From Leptospira ellisii (GTDB taxonomy: Bacteria; Spirochaetota; Leptospiria; Leptospirales; Leptospiraceae): a DNA stretch of 15,335 nt. Location of the stretch: assembly GCF_002811955.1 (NCBI RefSeq), contig NZ_NPEF01000062.1, forward strand, positions 1 to 15,335, written 5' to 3'. A model generated the notes under the pieces. That model saw nothing but the letters and a program-made list of their open reading frames with translations. It was not told where the DNA came from and searched no databases. The position numbers were made by a program, and so were the translations under genes. Position 1 is the stretch's first letter, and every line of letters begins with the position of its first letter. Positions 1 through 8,363 of the stretch are shown here, one piece after another.

Positions 1-566
1 TGGAAGCCGAAACCCAGATGAACAACGACGACGCGGAACTCGCCGAATACGAGGGGAAACTGAGGGCGGTCGGTTTGAATCCGGCGCAACTCGGAAGATC
101 CGGGGCTCAGAGCGCCTGGATCATCAGCGACGTTCCCGAATCCCAGCTTTCGAAATTAAAGAAGGGGAAAAAGGTCAAGGTTCGTTTTTCCTCCTTTCCC
201 AACGAGGAGTGGAACGGCACGGCGGAGGCTTTGGGAGACAACGTGGATCCTATGACGAGAACCGTAAAGGTGAGGATCGTCATCAACAACGTTGGTTATA
301 AACTCAAACCCGGTATGTTCGCCAGCGTAAAATTTCCGGAAGACACTTCCGGAGACACGGTAGTGGTTCCGTTCAATTCGATCGTAACCGTGGAGGGCCA
401 AAATTACGTTTTTCTCGAGGAGTCTCCCCGTGAATTCGTAAGAAGGGAAGTGGTTTTGGGTATTTCCTCTTTGGATCGCGTAAACGTAATCGAAGGATTG
501 AGCAAGGGGGATCGTGTGGTCGTCCAGGGCTCGATCCTTCTGAAAGGATTGAGTTTCGGTTTCTAA
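1..566 (+). CDS. RND efflux periplasmic adaptor (CusB/CzcB-like), 3' part only
   Basis: This is the C-terminal end of a membrane-fusion (adaptor) protein that links an inner-membrane RND permease to an outer-membrane channel. The reading frame is open from base 3, upstream of the ATG at base 18, so that ATG is internal and the gene begins outside the window; about 187 residues are present. What remains is the end of the hairpin/lipoyl region, a β-barrel domain ([19 protein letters not shown], then the LKPGMFASV motif typical of the family), and a membrane-proximal domain (VPFNSIV, then [15 protein letters not shown]). No His- or Met-rich metal-binding tail is visible in this part. The stop codon TAA directly abuts the ATG of the next gene, so the two are probably translationally coupled. 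The two downstream permeases are its likely partners. The family is well supported; the substrate is unknown. Confidence 0.85.
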   Translation, partial: EAETQMNNDDAELAEYEGKLRAVGLNPAQLGRSGAQSAWIISDVPESQLSKLKKGKKVKVRFSSFPNEEWNGTAEALGDNVDPMTRTVKVRIVINNVGYKLKPGMFASVKFPEDTSGDTVVVPFNSIVTVEGQNYVFLEESPREFVRREVVLGISSLDRVNVIEGLSKGDRVVVQGSILLKGLSFGF

Positions 567-1304
567 ATGGCTAAAATTCGTTTCGTCAGAATTTTTCTGA
601 TTAGTATATTATTTATTTCTTATGCGGCTCCCGCGTTCGCGCAGGATTCCTATAAGAAGAATTCAAAGGATGAGGAAACCGCGCCGGACTGGAATCCGGA
701 ATCGGACCGTAAGACTCGCTTCGGAAACGACGCCGACGATTCCAAAACGTCGGCCCTTCCTAAATCGACCAACTTTCTCGTTTACGGCGCGAGCATCGGT
801 TCTCCGGGAAGCATCAACCTCAACCTGGGTTATTATTATAAGGACGTAGTTCTTCGGGTTTCCGGAGGGAAATGGAATCCCCATTGGTGGGGAGGTCAGG
901 TGGATCTAGGATATACGTTCTGGAAGACGCCCGTCATCGCGCACAGCGTTTCCCTGGTGTTCGGAAAGTTTCAAGTGGATCCTTTCGAACCGGAGATCGG
1001 AAGAGGGGGACAGAATTCCTATCGTTCCGGTTCCTCGTTTCCGGGTTACCAACACAGGGATCCTACCTATGAGGATTTGATCATACGTTCCTACATCGCG
1101 GAACAGAATCCGACGTTGGCGCTTTACCTCGAACACGAAAGCCGCGACCGGCAAAAGGTGTATCTCAACCAGCAATACGTGGGTTTGACCTACGATTTTC
1201 TGCTGGGCAATTTTTTTCTTCAGGTAGGCGGGGGAATCGGCAAAGGGGATTATAAAAATCCGCAGCTGCTGATCCAGGTCGGTTATCTGTTCGATACGAG
1301 GTGA
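567..1304 (+). CDS. Exported protein, probable small outer-membrane β-barrel, of the efflux operon
   Basis: I do not recognise this 245-residue protein as a named family. Residues 1-25 form a clear Sec signal peptide: basic start, hydrophobic run, and an AFA cleavage site before Q26. A polar, charged segment (about 26-65) follows. The remainder is rich in alternating Gly, aromatic and hydrophobic residues (for example [28 protein letters not shown] and [10 protein letters not shown]), the pattern of amphipathic β-strands in a small outer-membrane barrel. It lacks a terminal aromatic residue, ending in FDTR. Its ATG directly follows the adaptor stop codon with no good Shine-Dalgarno nearby, so translation is probably coupled. 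The permease gene follows after 6 bp. Its place between adaptor and pump suggests an accessory envelope role in the efflux system, which is inference. It is far too short to be a TolC-type channel. Confidence 0.75.
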   Translation: MAKIRFVRIFLISILFISYAAPAFAQDSYKKNSKDEETAPDWNPESDRKTRFGNDADDSKTSALPKSTNFLVYGASIGSPGSINLNLGYYYKDVVLRVSGGKWNPHWWGGQVDLGYTFWKTPVIAHSVSLVFGKFQVDPFEPEIGRGGQNSYRSGSSFPGYQHRDPTYEDLIIRSYIAEQNPTLALYLEHESRDRQKVYLNQQYVGLTYDFLLGNFFLQVGGGIGKGDYKNPQLLIQVGYLFDTR

Positions 1305-1310
1305 TTATTC

Positions 1311-4300
1311 ATGAAAATTCTAAACTTAGTGATCGAATCCGCGCTTCGATACCGTTATTTTACCCTGGCAACCGCCGCGTTTGCATTGGCGGTCGGAGTA
1401 TGGTCCTGGATCGATATTAGAAAAGAGGCATATTCGGATATAGCCGACACGCAGGTCCGTCTGGTCGCGAAATTCCCCGGTAAGGCCACTCTCGAAGTGG
1501 AAGAACGGGTGACGATGCCCATCGAACGGGTGCTTCATTCCACTCCGAATCTGATCGTCCGAAGATCCAGAACCATCAACGGACTCGTGGTGTTTCAGTT
1601 CGTTTTCGAGGAAGGTACGGACGATTACTTCGCCCGTATGAGATTGATGGAAAAGGTCCGGGATGCGGTCATTCCGGAAGAGGTGACTCCGACCCTGGCG
1701 CCGATGAGTTCTCCCGTGGGGGAAGTGTATCGTTACGTCGTGGAGTCCACCACGGGAAATCATACCCCTATGGAGCTGAGGACGATTCAGGATTGGATCG
1801 TCATTCCCAAATTACTTCAGGTTTCCGGGATCGCGGATGTCGTGACTTTCGGGGGTTTGCCCAAACAATTCCACGTGGTTACCACTCCGGAAAAACTTCT
1901 CCGATACAGCGTGACCGTGTCGGACGTCATCGAAGCGATCAAAAACAACAACCTGAACACGGGCGGTAACTTCCTCTTACAGGGGGAACAATCCCTTCCG
2001 ATCCGATCCTTAGGCGCCATTCGGACTCCGGAGGACATCGAAGACATCGTGGTAAAAACCGTAAACGGCGTTCCTGTTTATGTGCGTGATATCGGTTCCG
2101 TGGAAATTTCGCATCCGATTCCGAGCGGGGTTTTGGGTTACACGGTTCAAAACGATCAGGAAGGTCTGTTGGACGTGGACTCCGCCGTTCAAGGTCTCGT
2201 CGCGATGAGACGTTGGGTGGAACCGAACGCGTTCGGGGAGCGGGTTCGGGCCAAAGTCAAAGAGATCAACGAGCGTTATATGCCGCAAGGTACGCGTCTT
2301 CGGAATACTTACGATCGAGGGGATCTCGTCAGTTATACGTTACGCACCGTGGGAACCACGCTGCTGGAAGGGATCGGCGTCGTAAGTTTGGTCGTGATCT
2401 TTTTTATAGGAAGTCTTCGGGCTTCGATCGTTGTGGTGGCGACGATTCCGTTCGCCTTGTTGTTTTCGTTTACGATGATGAATTCCTCGGGAATTTCGGC
2501 CAGTCTTCTGTCCCTCGGGGCAGTGGACTTCGGGATCGTCGTGGACAGCGCGGTGGTGATGGTGGAAAACATCATGCGTCGTTATAAAAACGCGACCCCG
2601 GCCGAAAAACAAAAAGGGATCATACGTTTTACCTACGATTGCGCTACGGAGGTGGGCACCGAGGTTTTATTCGCGATCCTGATCATCATTCTTGCGTATC
2701 TTCCTATTTTCTCGTTCGAAAGGATCGAGGGTCGCCTTTTTAAACCGATGGCGTTTACGTTGTCCTTCGCCATTTTCGGAGCGCTTCTGTTTACGATGAC
2801 GGTGGTTCCGGTGCTCATGTCCTTCTTCTACCGAAGATATTTCGAGTCCAAAAATCCGGGTCCGATCGAATGGCATAACCCCGTTTACGAATGGATCGAA
2901 CGGCAATACGAAAAGATCGTTCATTATCTTGTGGAACGTTCCAAACGAGTGGTTACGATCGCGTTCGCAGGGGTCGGCGGTCTTTTGGTGGCGGGTATGC
3001 TTTCTCTCGGAACGGAGTTTCTTCCTTCCTTGGACGAAGGGGGATTCACGCTGCGTCTTTATTTCCCCGTGGGAATTTCGCTTCCCGAGGCGAAAAAGTT
3101 CGTCCCGAAAGTCAGAGGACTGATCTATAAAAACGAACAGGTCAACATGATCCTTTCCCAATACGGAAGGAACGACGACGGAACCGATCCGCTTCCTCCC
3201 AACCGTTTGGAAGTGTATGTGGGTTTAAAGGATTATAAACATTGGAAGGAGAAGATCACCAAGGAACAGCTTCTCATACGGATGAGAAACGATCTTGAGG
3301 AAGGTCTTCCCGGAGTTAAGGTCAGCTTTTCGCAGCCGATCATGGACAACCTTTCGGAAGCGATCATGGGAACCATCGCCGATTTGGCCGTGTTCGTTTC
3401 CGGTCAGGATCTAAAGGTGACGAGAGATATCGCGCATCAGATTTTGGAGATCGTTTCCAAGATGCAGGGTTCCAGCGAATACGGAATCGAACAGGAAGGT
3501 CCTGCTCCTCAGCTCGTGATCCGTTTGAAACGGGCTGTGGCCGCGCGTTACGGAATCAACATCAGCGACATTCAGAACGTGATCGAAGCGGCCGTGGGAA
3601 TGGAACCGATCAGTTATCTTTACGAGGGTCCTATGGACACTCCTCCCAAGGAAAGGGCTTTGTTCGGAATCGCGGTGCGTTTCGCCAAAGACTATCGTCA
3701 ATCGGCGCGGGAGATCGCGAACATTCCGATCATTTCTCCGAAAGGGGAAAGGATTCCTCTTTCGGAACTGGCGGACATCACACAAGAAGATTCGCCGACG
3801 ATGATCTTTCGACAGGATGGAAAACGTACGATTACGGTTCGTTTGAACGTTCGCGGAAGGGATCAGGGCGGATTCGTTTCCGAATTACAGCAGCGGGTCA
3901 AGAAGGAAGTGAACATTCCGGAGGGATTCGAAATTCGTTACGGAGGACAATACGAAAATCTGGCCCGAGTCGGGAAACAGCTGGCCATCGTGATTCCGCT
4001 CACCATCGGGATCATCTTCGGACTTTTATTCCTGTTGTACCGGGATTTGAAATCCGTGTTCGTGGCGCTTTCCTGTATTCCTCTTTCTCTTTTGGGCGGA
4101 ATTTACGCCCTTTTGGCGAGGGGGTATTACTTTAACGTCTCCGCGGGCGTGGGTTTTATCTCCCTTTTCGGAATCGCTACGATGGCGGGGATTCTTTTTG
4201 TTTCCAAGGCCAATCACCTGCCGGACCACGATCAAACCATGACCGTTCGGGAAGCCTCCATTCATTCAGCGGTAACGCAATTACGCCCCCGTTTGATGAC

Positions 4301-4640
4301 CATGATTCTTGCGTTGTTGGGGCTCATTCCCGCGACGATGGCATCGGGAATCGGCTCCGACGTCCAAAGACCTTTGGCCACCGTGATGGTGGGGGGGTTG
4401 GCTTCCGCTCTCTTCCTGGTCTTAACCGTAATGCCGAGTTTGTATATCTGGGTGATGGAAAGGGGAGACGAATCGGAAAAAAGAAGAGGGTCGTCTTCCA
4501 CGGCTCCTCATCCTCTCATCCCGCAAACTCTTGTCGCATCCTATGAAGAGGAGGAAATCGAAACCCTCCCTCAAAGGGAATTTTCCGGGAGAAAAAAATC
4601 CGTTGTAAAACGTGCAAAGGCCGGAGGAAGGATGAAGTAA
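1311..4640 (+). CDS. RND efflux permease, heavy-metal (CzcA/CusA) type, first of two
   Basis: This 1109-residue inner-membrane pump is expected to use the proton gradient to export a substrate through the adaptor. The RND layout is complete: TM1 near 14-33, a first porter domain to about 335, TM2-TM6 near 350-505, TM7 near 547-566, a second porter domain, and TM8-TM12 from about 890 to 1045. TM4 carries the heavy-metal-type proton-relay motif [15 protein letters not shown] with D406, D412 and E419; a Ser stands where the family usually has Gly. The segment FSQPIMDN in the second porter domain also fits this branch. The start is supported by the ribosome site GAGGTGA at 1298-1304, which overlaps the previous stop codon. 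About 60 extra charged residues follow the last membrane helix, rich in Glu (YEEEEIE) and then Lys/Arg; the paralogue downstream lacks them. The substrate cannot be read from the sequence. Confidence 0.93.
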   Translation: MKILNLVIESALRYRYFTLATAAFALAVGVWSWIDIRKEAYSDIADTQVRLVAKFPGKATLEVEERVTMPIERVLHSTPNLIVRRSRTINGLVVFQFVFEEGTDDYFARMRLMEKVRDAVIPEEVTPTLAPMSSPVGEVYRYVVESTTGNHTPMELRTIQDWIVIPKLLQVSGIADVVTFGGLPKQFHVVTTPEKLLRYSVTVSDVIEAIKNNNLNTGGNFLLQGEQSLPIRSLGAIRTPEDIEDIVVKTVNGVPVYVRDIGSVEISHPIPSGVLGYTVQNDQEGLLDVDSAVQGLVAMRRWVEPNAFGERVRAKVKEINERYMPQGTRLRNTYDRGDLVSYTLRTVGTTLLEGIGVVSLVVIFFIGSLRASIVVVATIPFALLFSFTMMNSSGISASLLSLGAVDFGIVVDSAVVMVENIMRRYKNATPAEKQKGIIRFTYDCATEVGTEVLFAILIIILAYLPIFSFERIEGRLFKPMAFTLSFAIFGALLFTMTVVPVLMSFFYRRYFESKNPGPIEWHNPVYEWIERQYEKIVHYLVERSKRVVTIAFAGVGGLLVAGMLSLGTEFLPSLDEGGFTLRLYFPVGISLPEAKKFVPKVRGLIYKNEQVNMILSQYGRNDDGTDPLPPNRLEVYVGLKDYKHWKEKITKEQLLIRMRNDLEEGLPGVKVSFSQPIMDNLSEAIMGTIADLAVFVSGQDLKVTRDIAHQILEIVSKMQGSSEYGIEQEGPAPQLVIRLKRAVAARYGINISDIQNVIEAAVGMEPISYLYEGPMDTPPKERALFGIAVRFAKDYRQSAREIANIPIISPKGERIPLSELADITQEDSPTMIFRQDGKRTITVRLNVRGRDQGGFVSELQQRVKKEVNIPEGFEIRYGGQYENLARVGKQLAIVIPLTIGIIFGLLFLLYRDLKSVFVALSCIPLSLLGGIYALLARGYYFNVSAGVGFISLFGIATMAGILFVSKANHLPDHDQTMTVREASIHSAVTQLRPRLMTMILALLGLIPATMASGIGSDVQRPLATVMVGGLASALFLVLTVMPSLYIWVMERGDESEKRRGSSSTAPHPLIPQTLVASYEEEEIETLPQREFSGRKKSVVKRAKAGGRMK

Positions 4641-4660
4641 GCCCTTACAAACTTTACGTG

Positions 4661-4685
4661 CGGAAGTATTCCTAAAATGCTTCCG
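4661..4685 (+). terminator. 10-bp hairpin 20 bp after the first permease stop codon
   Basis: CGGAAGTATT (4661-4670) pairs with AATGCTTCCG (4676-4685), with one T-G wobble and a 5-base loop. The flanks TTTACG and CGTAAA offer an alternative outer pairing. The position suggests a 3'-end hairpin for the upstream operon, but no run of T follows, so it may act in RNA stability or be a weak or partial terminator instead. Confidence 0.4.
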
Positions 4686-4700
4686 TAAATTAACTCGGTA

Positions 4701-4936
4701 AAACTGCGAAAAGTGGAGCCTGATCCAATCGATTTCGGGGAAGGGATCCGTATGCCCTGAGCGGAAAAAACACTTGCCAGCTCTGTTGTAACCCTGAACC
4801 TACAACTTAAGATTCAGGTTGCCGATGAGGCGGAGTGTTTTACGTATTTTTCCCTTAAATCGTATTTTCTCCTTTCATTCATTTAAATATCTCGAAAAGG
4901 AATCTTAAAAAATGCAGGATTGCCCTCCTGCTTTTT
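4701..4936 (+). ncRNA. Candidate structured RNA with nested H-type pseudoknot, ending in an intrinsic terminator
   Basis: The core is an outer stem of AAAACACT (4767-4774) with AGTGTTTT (4834-4841), extended by a T-G wobble and GCC (4776-4778) with GGC (4829-4831), leaving G4832 bulged. Inside it, GTTGTA (4785-4790) pairs with TACAAC (4801-4806). The loop bases CCTGAA (4793-4798) pair with TTCAGG (4813-4818). That gives two 6-bp stems joined by loops of 2, 2 and 6 bases, the classic H-type geometry. Two or three small hairpins precede it from 4707, and a terminator closes the region at 4914-4936. It could be a riboswitch-like leader for the second permease, a free small RNA, or a chance fold. 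I compared it from memory with TPP, cobalamin, SAM and c-di-GMP riboswitches, 6S RNA, SRP RNA, tmRNA and RNase P RNA, and none fits. The 5' end is arbitrary. Confidence 0.4.
4914..4936 (+). terminator. Intrinsic terminator between the permeases
   Basis: GCAGGA (4914-4919) pairs with TCCTGC (4926-4931) around a 6-base loop and is followed at once by five T. A run of A precedes the stem (from 4907), so the same hairpin also reads as a terminator on the - strand and the A and T runs can extend the stem. It lies 155 bp before the second permease, so that gene needs readthrough, an antitermination switch or its own promoter. Confidence 0.65.
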
Positions 4937-4950
4937 CGACATTCCCGAAT

Positions 4951-4980
4951 TCCCGATTTTCATTCGAGGAAAATCCGGGA
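4951..4980 (+). other. Imperfect 11-bp hairpin in the leader of the second permease
   Basis: TCCCGATTTTC (4951-4961) pairs with GAAAATCCGGGA (4969-4980) with one bulged base and a 7-base loop. No T run follows, so it is not an obvious terminator. It would lie in the 5' untranslated leader of the second permease if transcription comes from upstream. Confidence 0.35.
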
Positions 4981-5091
4981 TTGTGCGGTTCGCTTTCTCT
5001 TCCTTTCGAGAGTCCAATTCAACCTTACGAAATAGGCGTCGTATCCGTACTATCGGAGAATCCGGAAAACTTTTCGTAAAAGGAAGGATTC

Positions 5092-8000
5092 ATGATTCGC
5101 AATTTGATCGAAGCGGTTCTTCGCTATCGTGTCGCCACCATCGCGGCCACATTGGCTTCGGTGGCGTTCGGGACCTGGGCCTGGATTGATATTAGAAAAG
5201 AAGCATATTCTGACATCGCCGACACCCAGGTGCGTCTGATCGCGAAGTTTCCCGGTAAGGCGGCGGTCGAAGTGGAAGAGCGTGTGACTCTTCCGATAGA
5301 AAGGGTGCTGAATGCGATTCCCAAAGTGGCCGTGCGGCGTTCGAGGACCATCAACGGTCTTGTGGTCTTTCAGTTCGTATTCGAGGACGGAACCGACGAT
5401 TACTTCGCCCGGATGCGTCTTTTGGAAAGGGTGCGCGACGCGGACATCCCCGCCGAAGTCGAACCCGCTCTGGGACCGATGAGTTCCCCCGTGGGAGAGA
5501 TTTTCCGTTATGTGGTGGAATCCAAAGCCAATCATACTTCGATGGAACTCCGTACGATCCAGGATTGGGTCATCATGCCCAAGATGTTGCAGATTCCCGG
5601 AATTGCGGACGTCGTAACTTTCGGAGGTCTTCCGAAACAGTTTCACGTAGTAACCACGCCGGACAAGTTGATCCGTTATAAACTTACGATCAACGACGTG
5701 ATCGACGCGATTCAAAAGAATAACCTGAACACGGGAGGGAATCTTCTTCTGCAGGGTGAACAGGGATTTCCGATCCGTTCGCTCGGCGCTATCCGCGATC
5801 CTAAACACATCGAAAACATCGTGGTGAAAACGGTGAACGGGGTTCCCGTTTTTATTCGAGATCTGGGTTCCGTCGAAGTTTCACATCCGATTCCGAGCGG
5901 GGTATTGGGTTATACGGTTCAGAACGATCAGGAAGGTTTGATCGACGTGGACTCTTCCGTCCAGGGTTTGGTCGCGATTCGTCGTTGGGGCGATCCGAAT
6001 CAGATGGGCGAACGGATTCGCGCCAAAGTGAAGGAGATCAACGAAAATTATCTTCCGGACGGGGTTCAGATGCGAACCACGTACGATCGAACCGATCTCG
6101 TCAACTATACGTTACGCACCATCGGTAAGACGCTCATCGAGGGCGTCGTCGTGGTCAGTCTGGTTCTGATTTTTTTTATAGGAAGCGTTAAGGCTTCGAT
6201 GGTGGTGGTCGCGACGATTCCGTTCGCGATGTTGTTCGCGTTTTTGCTCATGAATCTTACGGGAATTCCCGCAAGTTTACTTTCTTTGGGAGCGATCGAC
6301 TTCGGAATCATCGTGGACGGCGCCGTCGTGATCGTGGACAACATCTCGCGAAAATATAAGGAGGCGAAGGAGGCCAAAAAATATTCGGGCCTTTCCTATC
6401 CCGAGATCGAAACCGTTACGATCGAATCCGCAAAGGAGGTCGGGACCGAAATTTTCTTTTCCATATCCATCATAATTTTCGCATATTTACCGATCTTCAC
6501 GTTTCAAAGGATCGAAGGAAAACTTTTCTCCCCGATGGCTTTCACCCTCGCCTTCGCGATCCTCGGAAGTATGATCATAGCGCTGACTCTGATTCCGGTT
6601 CTGATGACCTATCTTTACAGATCCAAACTGGAGACGAAAGGCAGGGATTCTTTGGAATGGCAGAATCCGATCTTTCTGAAAATCAGGGACCTCTACTCCG
6701 CGTTCTTATCCGTTCGTTTGATCGATCCCAAAACGGTCGTCGTGTTCGCGGCCGTTTTGGTTTTGGGAATCGGAAGCGTCTCCTATTTCAAACTGGGAAC
6801 CGAATTCCTTCCCGAATTGGACGAAGGTTCGATCAACATACGTTGTTTTTTTCCCGTCGGAGTTTCGTTGAGGACTTCCGAAAAATACGTTCCGATCATC
6901 CGCAGCTCCGTTCTAAAACACGAACAGATCGCGTCCGTCCTTTCCCAACTCGGAAGAAACGACGAAGGAACCGATCCCTACGGACCGAACCGACTCGAAA
7001 TTCTGATCGAACTCAAGGATTATTCCTCTTGGAAAGAAAAGATTTCCAAAGCGGAACTTCTTCACAGAATCAAAAAGGATCTTCAGGAGACCCTTCCCGG
7101 CGTCGGCTTCATCTTTTCGCAGCCGATTTTGGACAACGTCACCGAGTCGGTTACCGGAAGCGTTTCGGATCTTGCGATTCTCATCAACGGAGAGGATTTG
7201 AATTCGCTTAGAAGTTTAGGGAAAGAAATTCTTTCCGTAGTTTCCGAAATCCAGGGAGCGACCGAATCCGGAATCGAACAGGAAGGGGATCAGGCGCAAC
7301 TCACGATCGAGATCGATCGCAAACAATCGGCGCGATACGGAATCAATACCTCCGAAATTTTGGACACGATGGAGGCCGCGATCGGAGGAAAGGAAGTCGG
7401 AGTTCTTTACGACGGTTCCAAACGATTCGAGATCATAGTGAGATATACGAACGACTACCGTTCCTCCATCGATTCCGTCCACGCGTTACTCGTCACCGGG
7501 CCCGGCGGCGCAAGAATTCCGTTGTCCGAACTCGCCAAAATAGAATTCAAAGACGGACCCACGATCATTCAAAGACAGGACGGCAAACGGCAGATCTCGG
7601 TACGGACCAACGTGAGAGGAAGGGACCAAGGCAGTTTCGTCGCGGAGGCCAGGGAAAAGGTCGCAGAAAAGATCAAGATCCCGGAGGGAATAGACATCCA
7701 CTGGGGAGGACAATTCGAGAACCTGAACCGCGCCGTTCAACGTCTTCGTTTCGTGATCCCCCTGACATTAGTTGCAATTTTTCTAATACTCTACGTTATG
7801 TTCAAACGCCCGAGAATGGTCCTCCTCGCGATGTCGGGAATTCCGATATCGATCAGCGGAGGATTGCTCGCCCTCCTATTGAGGGGAATGAACTTTTCTG
7901 TATCGGCCGGAGTCGGTTTTATCTCCCTGTTCGGGATCTCTACCATGACCGGAGTCCTCTTTATATCAAGATTATTGCATATGATTTCGGAGAATCGCGC

Positions 8001-8238
8001 CAAGGACCTGCGCGCCTCCGTGATCGAAGCCGCCGTGATACAGCTACGACCCAGGATCATGACCATCCTTTTGGCGCTTTTGGGGCTTATCCCGGCCACG
8101 ATCGCGAGCGGAATCGGCTCCGACGTCCAAAGACCTCTCGCGACGGTGATCGTGGGGGGTTTGAGTTTGGAACTTCTAGTCACTCTCGTATACATTCCCT
8201 GTCTGTTTTATCTTTCGGAAAAAGGAGGAAAGGACTGA
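5092..8238 (+). CDS. RND efflux permease, heavy-metal (CzcA/CusA) type, second of two
   Basis: This 1048-residue pump is a close paralogue of the upstream permease. The first 300 residues are mostly identical, sharing blocks such as [19 protein letters not shown] and [19 protein letters not shown], and both have the full 12-helix, two-porter-domain RND layout. TM4 reads [15 protein letters not shown], with relay residues D403 and D409 present, but the usual Glu is Asp (D416). The protein ends soon after the last helix (YLSEKGGKD), without the long tail of its partner. The loop after TM4 is about five residues longer than in the first permease. The start is supported by AAGGAAGG (5080-5087). 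No second adaptor gene lies nearby, so it probably shares the adaptor upstream. It may form its own trimers or mixed trimers with the first permease, as in MdtBC; this is inference. The substrate is unknown. Confidence 0.93.
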   Translation: MIRNLIEAVLRYRVATIAATLASVAFGTWAWIDIRKEAYSDIADTQVRLIAKFPGKAAVEVEERVTLPIERVLNAIPKVAVRRSRTINGLVVFQFVFEDGTDDYFARMRLLERVRDADIPAEVEPALGPMSSPVGEIFRYVVESKANHTSMELRTIQDWVIMPKMLQIPGIADVVTFGGLPKQFHVVTTPDKLIRYKLTINDVIDAIQKNNLNTGGNLLLQGEQGFPIRSLGAIRDPKHIENIVVKTVNGVPVFIRDLGSVEVSHPIPSGVLGYTVQNDQEGLIDVDSSVQGLVAIRRWGDPNQMGERIRAKVKEINENYLPDGVQMRTTYDRTDLVNYTLRTIGKTLIEGVVVVSLVLIFFIGSVKASMVVVATIPFAMLFAFLLMNLTGIPASLLSLGAIDFGIIVDGAVVIVDNISRKYKEAKEAKKYSGLSYPEIETVTIESAKEVGTEIFFSISIIIFAYLPIFTFQRIEGKLFSPMAFTLAFAILGSMIIALTLIPVLMTYLYRSKLETKGRDSLEWQNPIFLKIRDLYSAFLSVRLIDPKTVVVFAAVLVLGIGSVSYFKLGTEFLPELDEGSINIRCFFPVGVSLRTSEKYVPIIRSSVLKHEQIASVLSQLGRNDEGTDPYGPNRLEILIELKDYSSWKEKISKAELLHRIKKDLQETLPGVGFIFSQPILDNVTESVTGSVSDLAILINGEDLNSLRSLGKEILSVVSEIQGATESGIEQEGDQAQLTIEIDRKQSARYGINTSEILDTMEAAIGGKEVGVLYDGSKRFEIIVRYTNDYRSSIDSVHALLVTGPGGARIPLSELAKIEFKDGPTIIQRQDGKRQISVRTNVRGRDQGSFVAEAREKVAEKIKIPEGIDIHWGGQFENLNRAVQRLRFVIPLTLVAIFLILYVMFKRPRMVLLAMSGIPISISGGLLALLLRGMNFSVSAGVGFISLFGISTMTGVLFISRLLHMISENRAKDLRASVIEAAVIQLRPRIMTILLALLGLIPATIASGIGSDVQRPLATVIVGGLSLELLVTLVYIPCLFYLSEKGGKD

Positions 8239-8363
8239 GGAGATTCGCTTTCATTCCCGCCTAACGCGTGTTTATTCCAGAAAGAACGGTCTTCGTTTCC
8301 GACACGAAAAAAACACGGGAAAAACGCAAACGTCTATGTTGGTAGCGCAGGGAGGATCGATGG
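8239..8363 (+). other. Short gap before the large lipoprotein gene
   Basis: No gene is visible. A possible weak pairing joins CGTGTTT (8267-8273) and AAACACG (8311-8317), with no T run. The only firm signal is the ribosome site AGGGAGGA (8349-8356) for the next gene. I see no terminator after the second permease and no clear promoter, so cotranscription cannot be excluded. Confidence 0.4.

Larger units (their letters stand above)
4641..5091 (+). other. 451-bp intergenic region between the two permeases, rich in RNA structure
   Basis: I see no convincing gene here. In order the + strand holds: a 10-bp hairpin (4661-4685); a two-part stem (4707-4711 with 4733-4737, enclosing TGGA 4714-4717 with TCCA 4724-4727); a hairpin AGGGAT/AT-G-CCCT (4742-4758); a 12-bp imperfect stem (4767-4778 with 4829-4841) enclosing an H-type pseudoknot; an intrinsic terminator (4914-4936); and a last hairpin (4951-4980). 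The second permease starts at 5092 with AAGGAAGG as its ribosome site. I could not pick a confident promoter. The density of pairings suggests a transcribed, structured RNA. Confidence 0.6.

Noticed and set aside
4767..4841. Integron attC site or known riboswitch in the gap between permeases
   Set aside because: The attC core sequences (RYYYAAC/GTTRRRY in the right places) are missing, and the conserved boxes of TPP, cobalamin, SAM and c-di-GMP riboswitches are absent.
4920..5189. 89-codon + strand frame across the permease leader
   Set aside because: It starts in the terminator loop, has no ribosome site, overlaps the real start of the second permease and gives a Ser/Arg/Phe-rich protein without features.
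5050..5808. 252-codon open frame on the - strand within the second permease
   Set aside because: It is the antisense shadow of a strongly supported permease; the translation is rich in His, Arg and Ser with no domain pattern, and similar shadows occur opposite the first permease.
6657..7211. 184-codon + strand frame inside the second permease
   Set aside because: Out-of-frame shadow with Arg-rich low-quality translation, no ribosome site and no motif.
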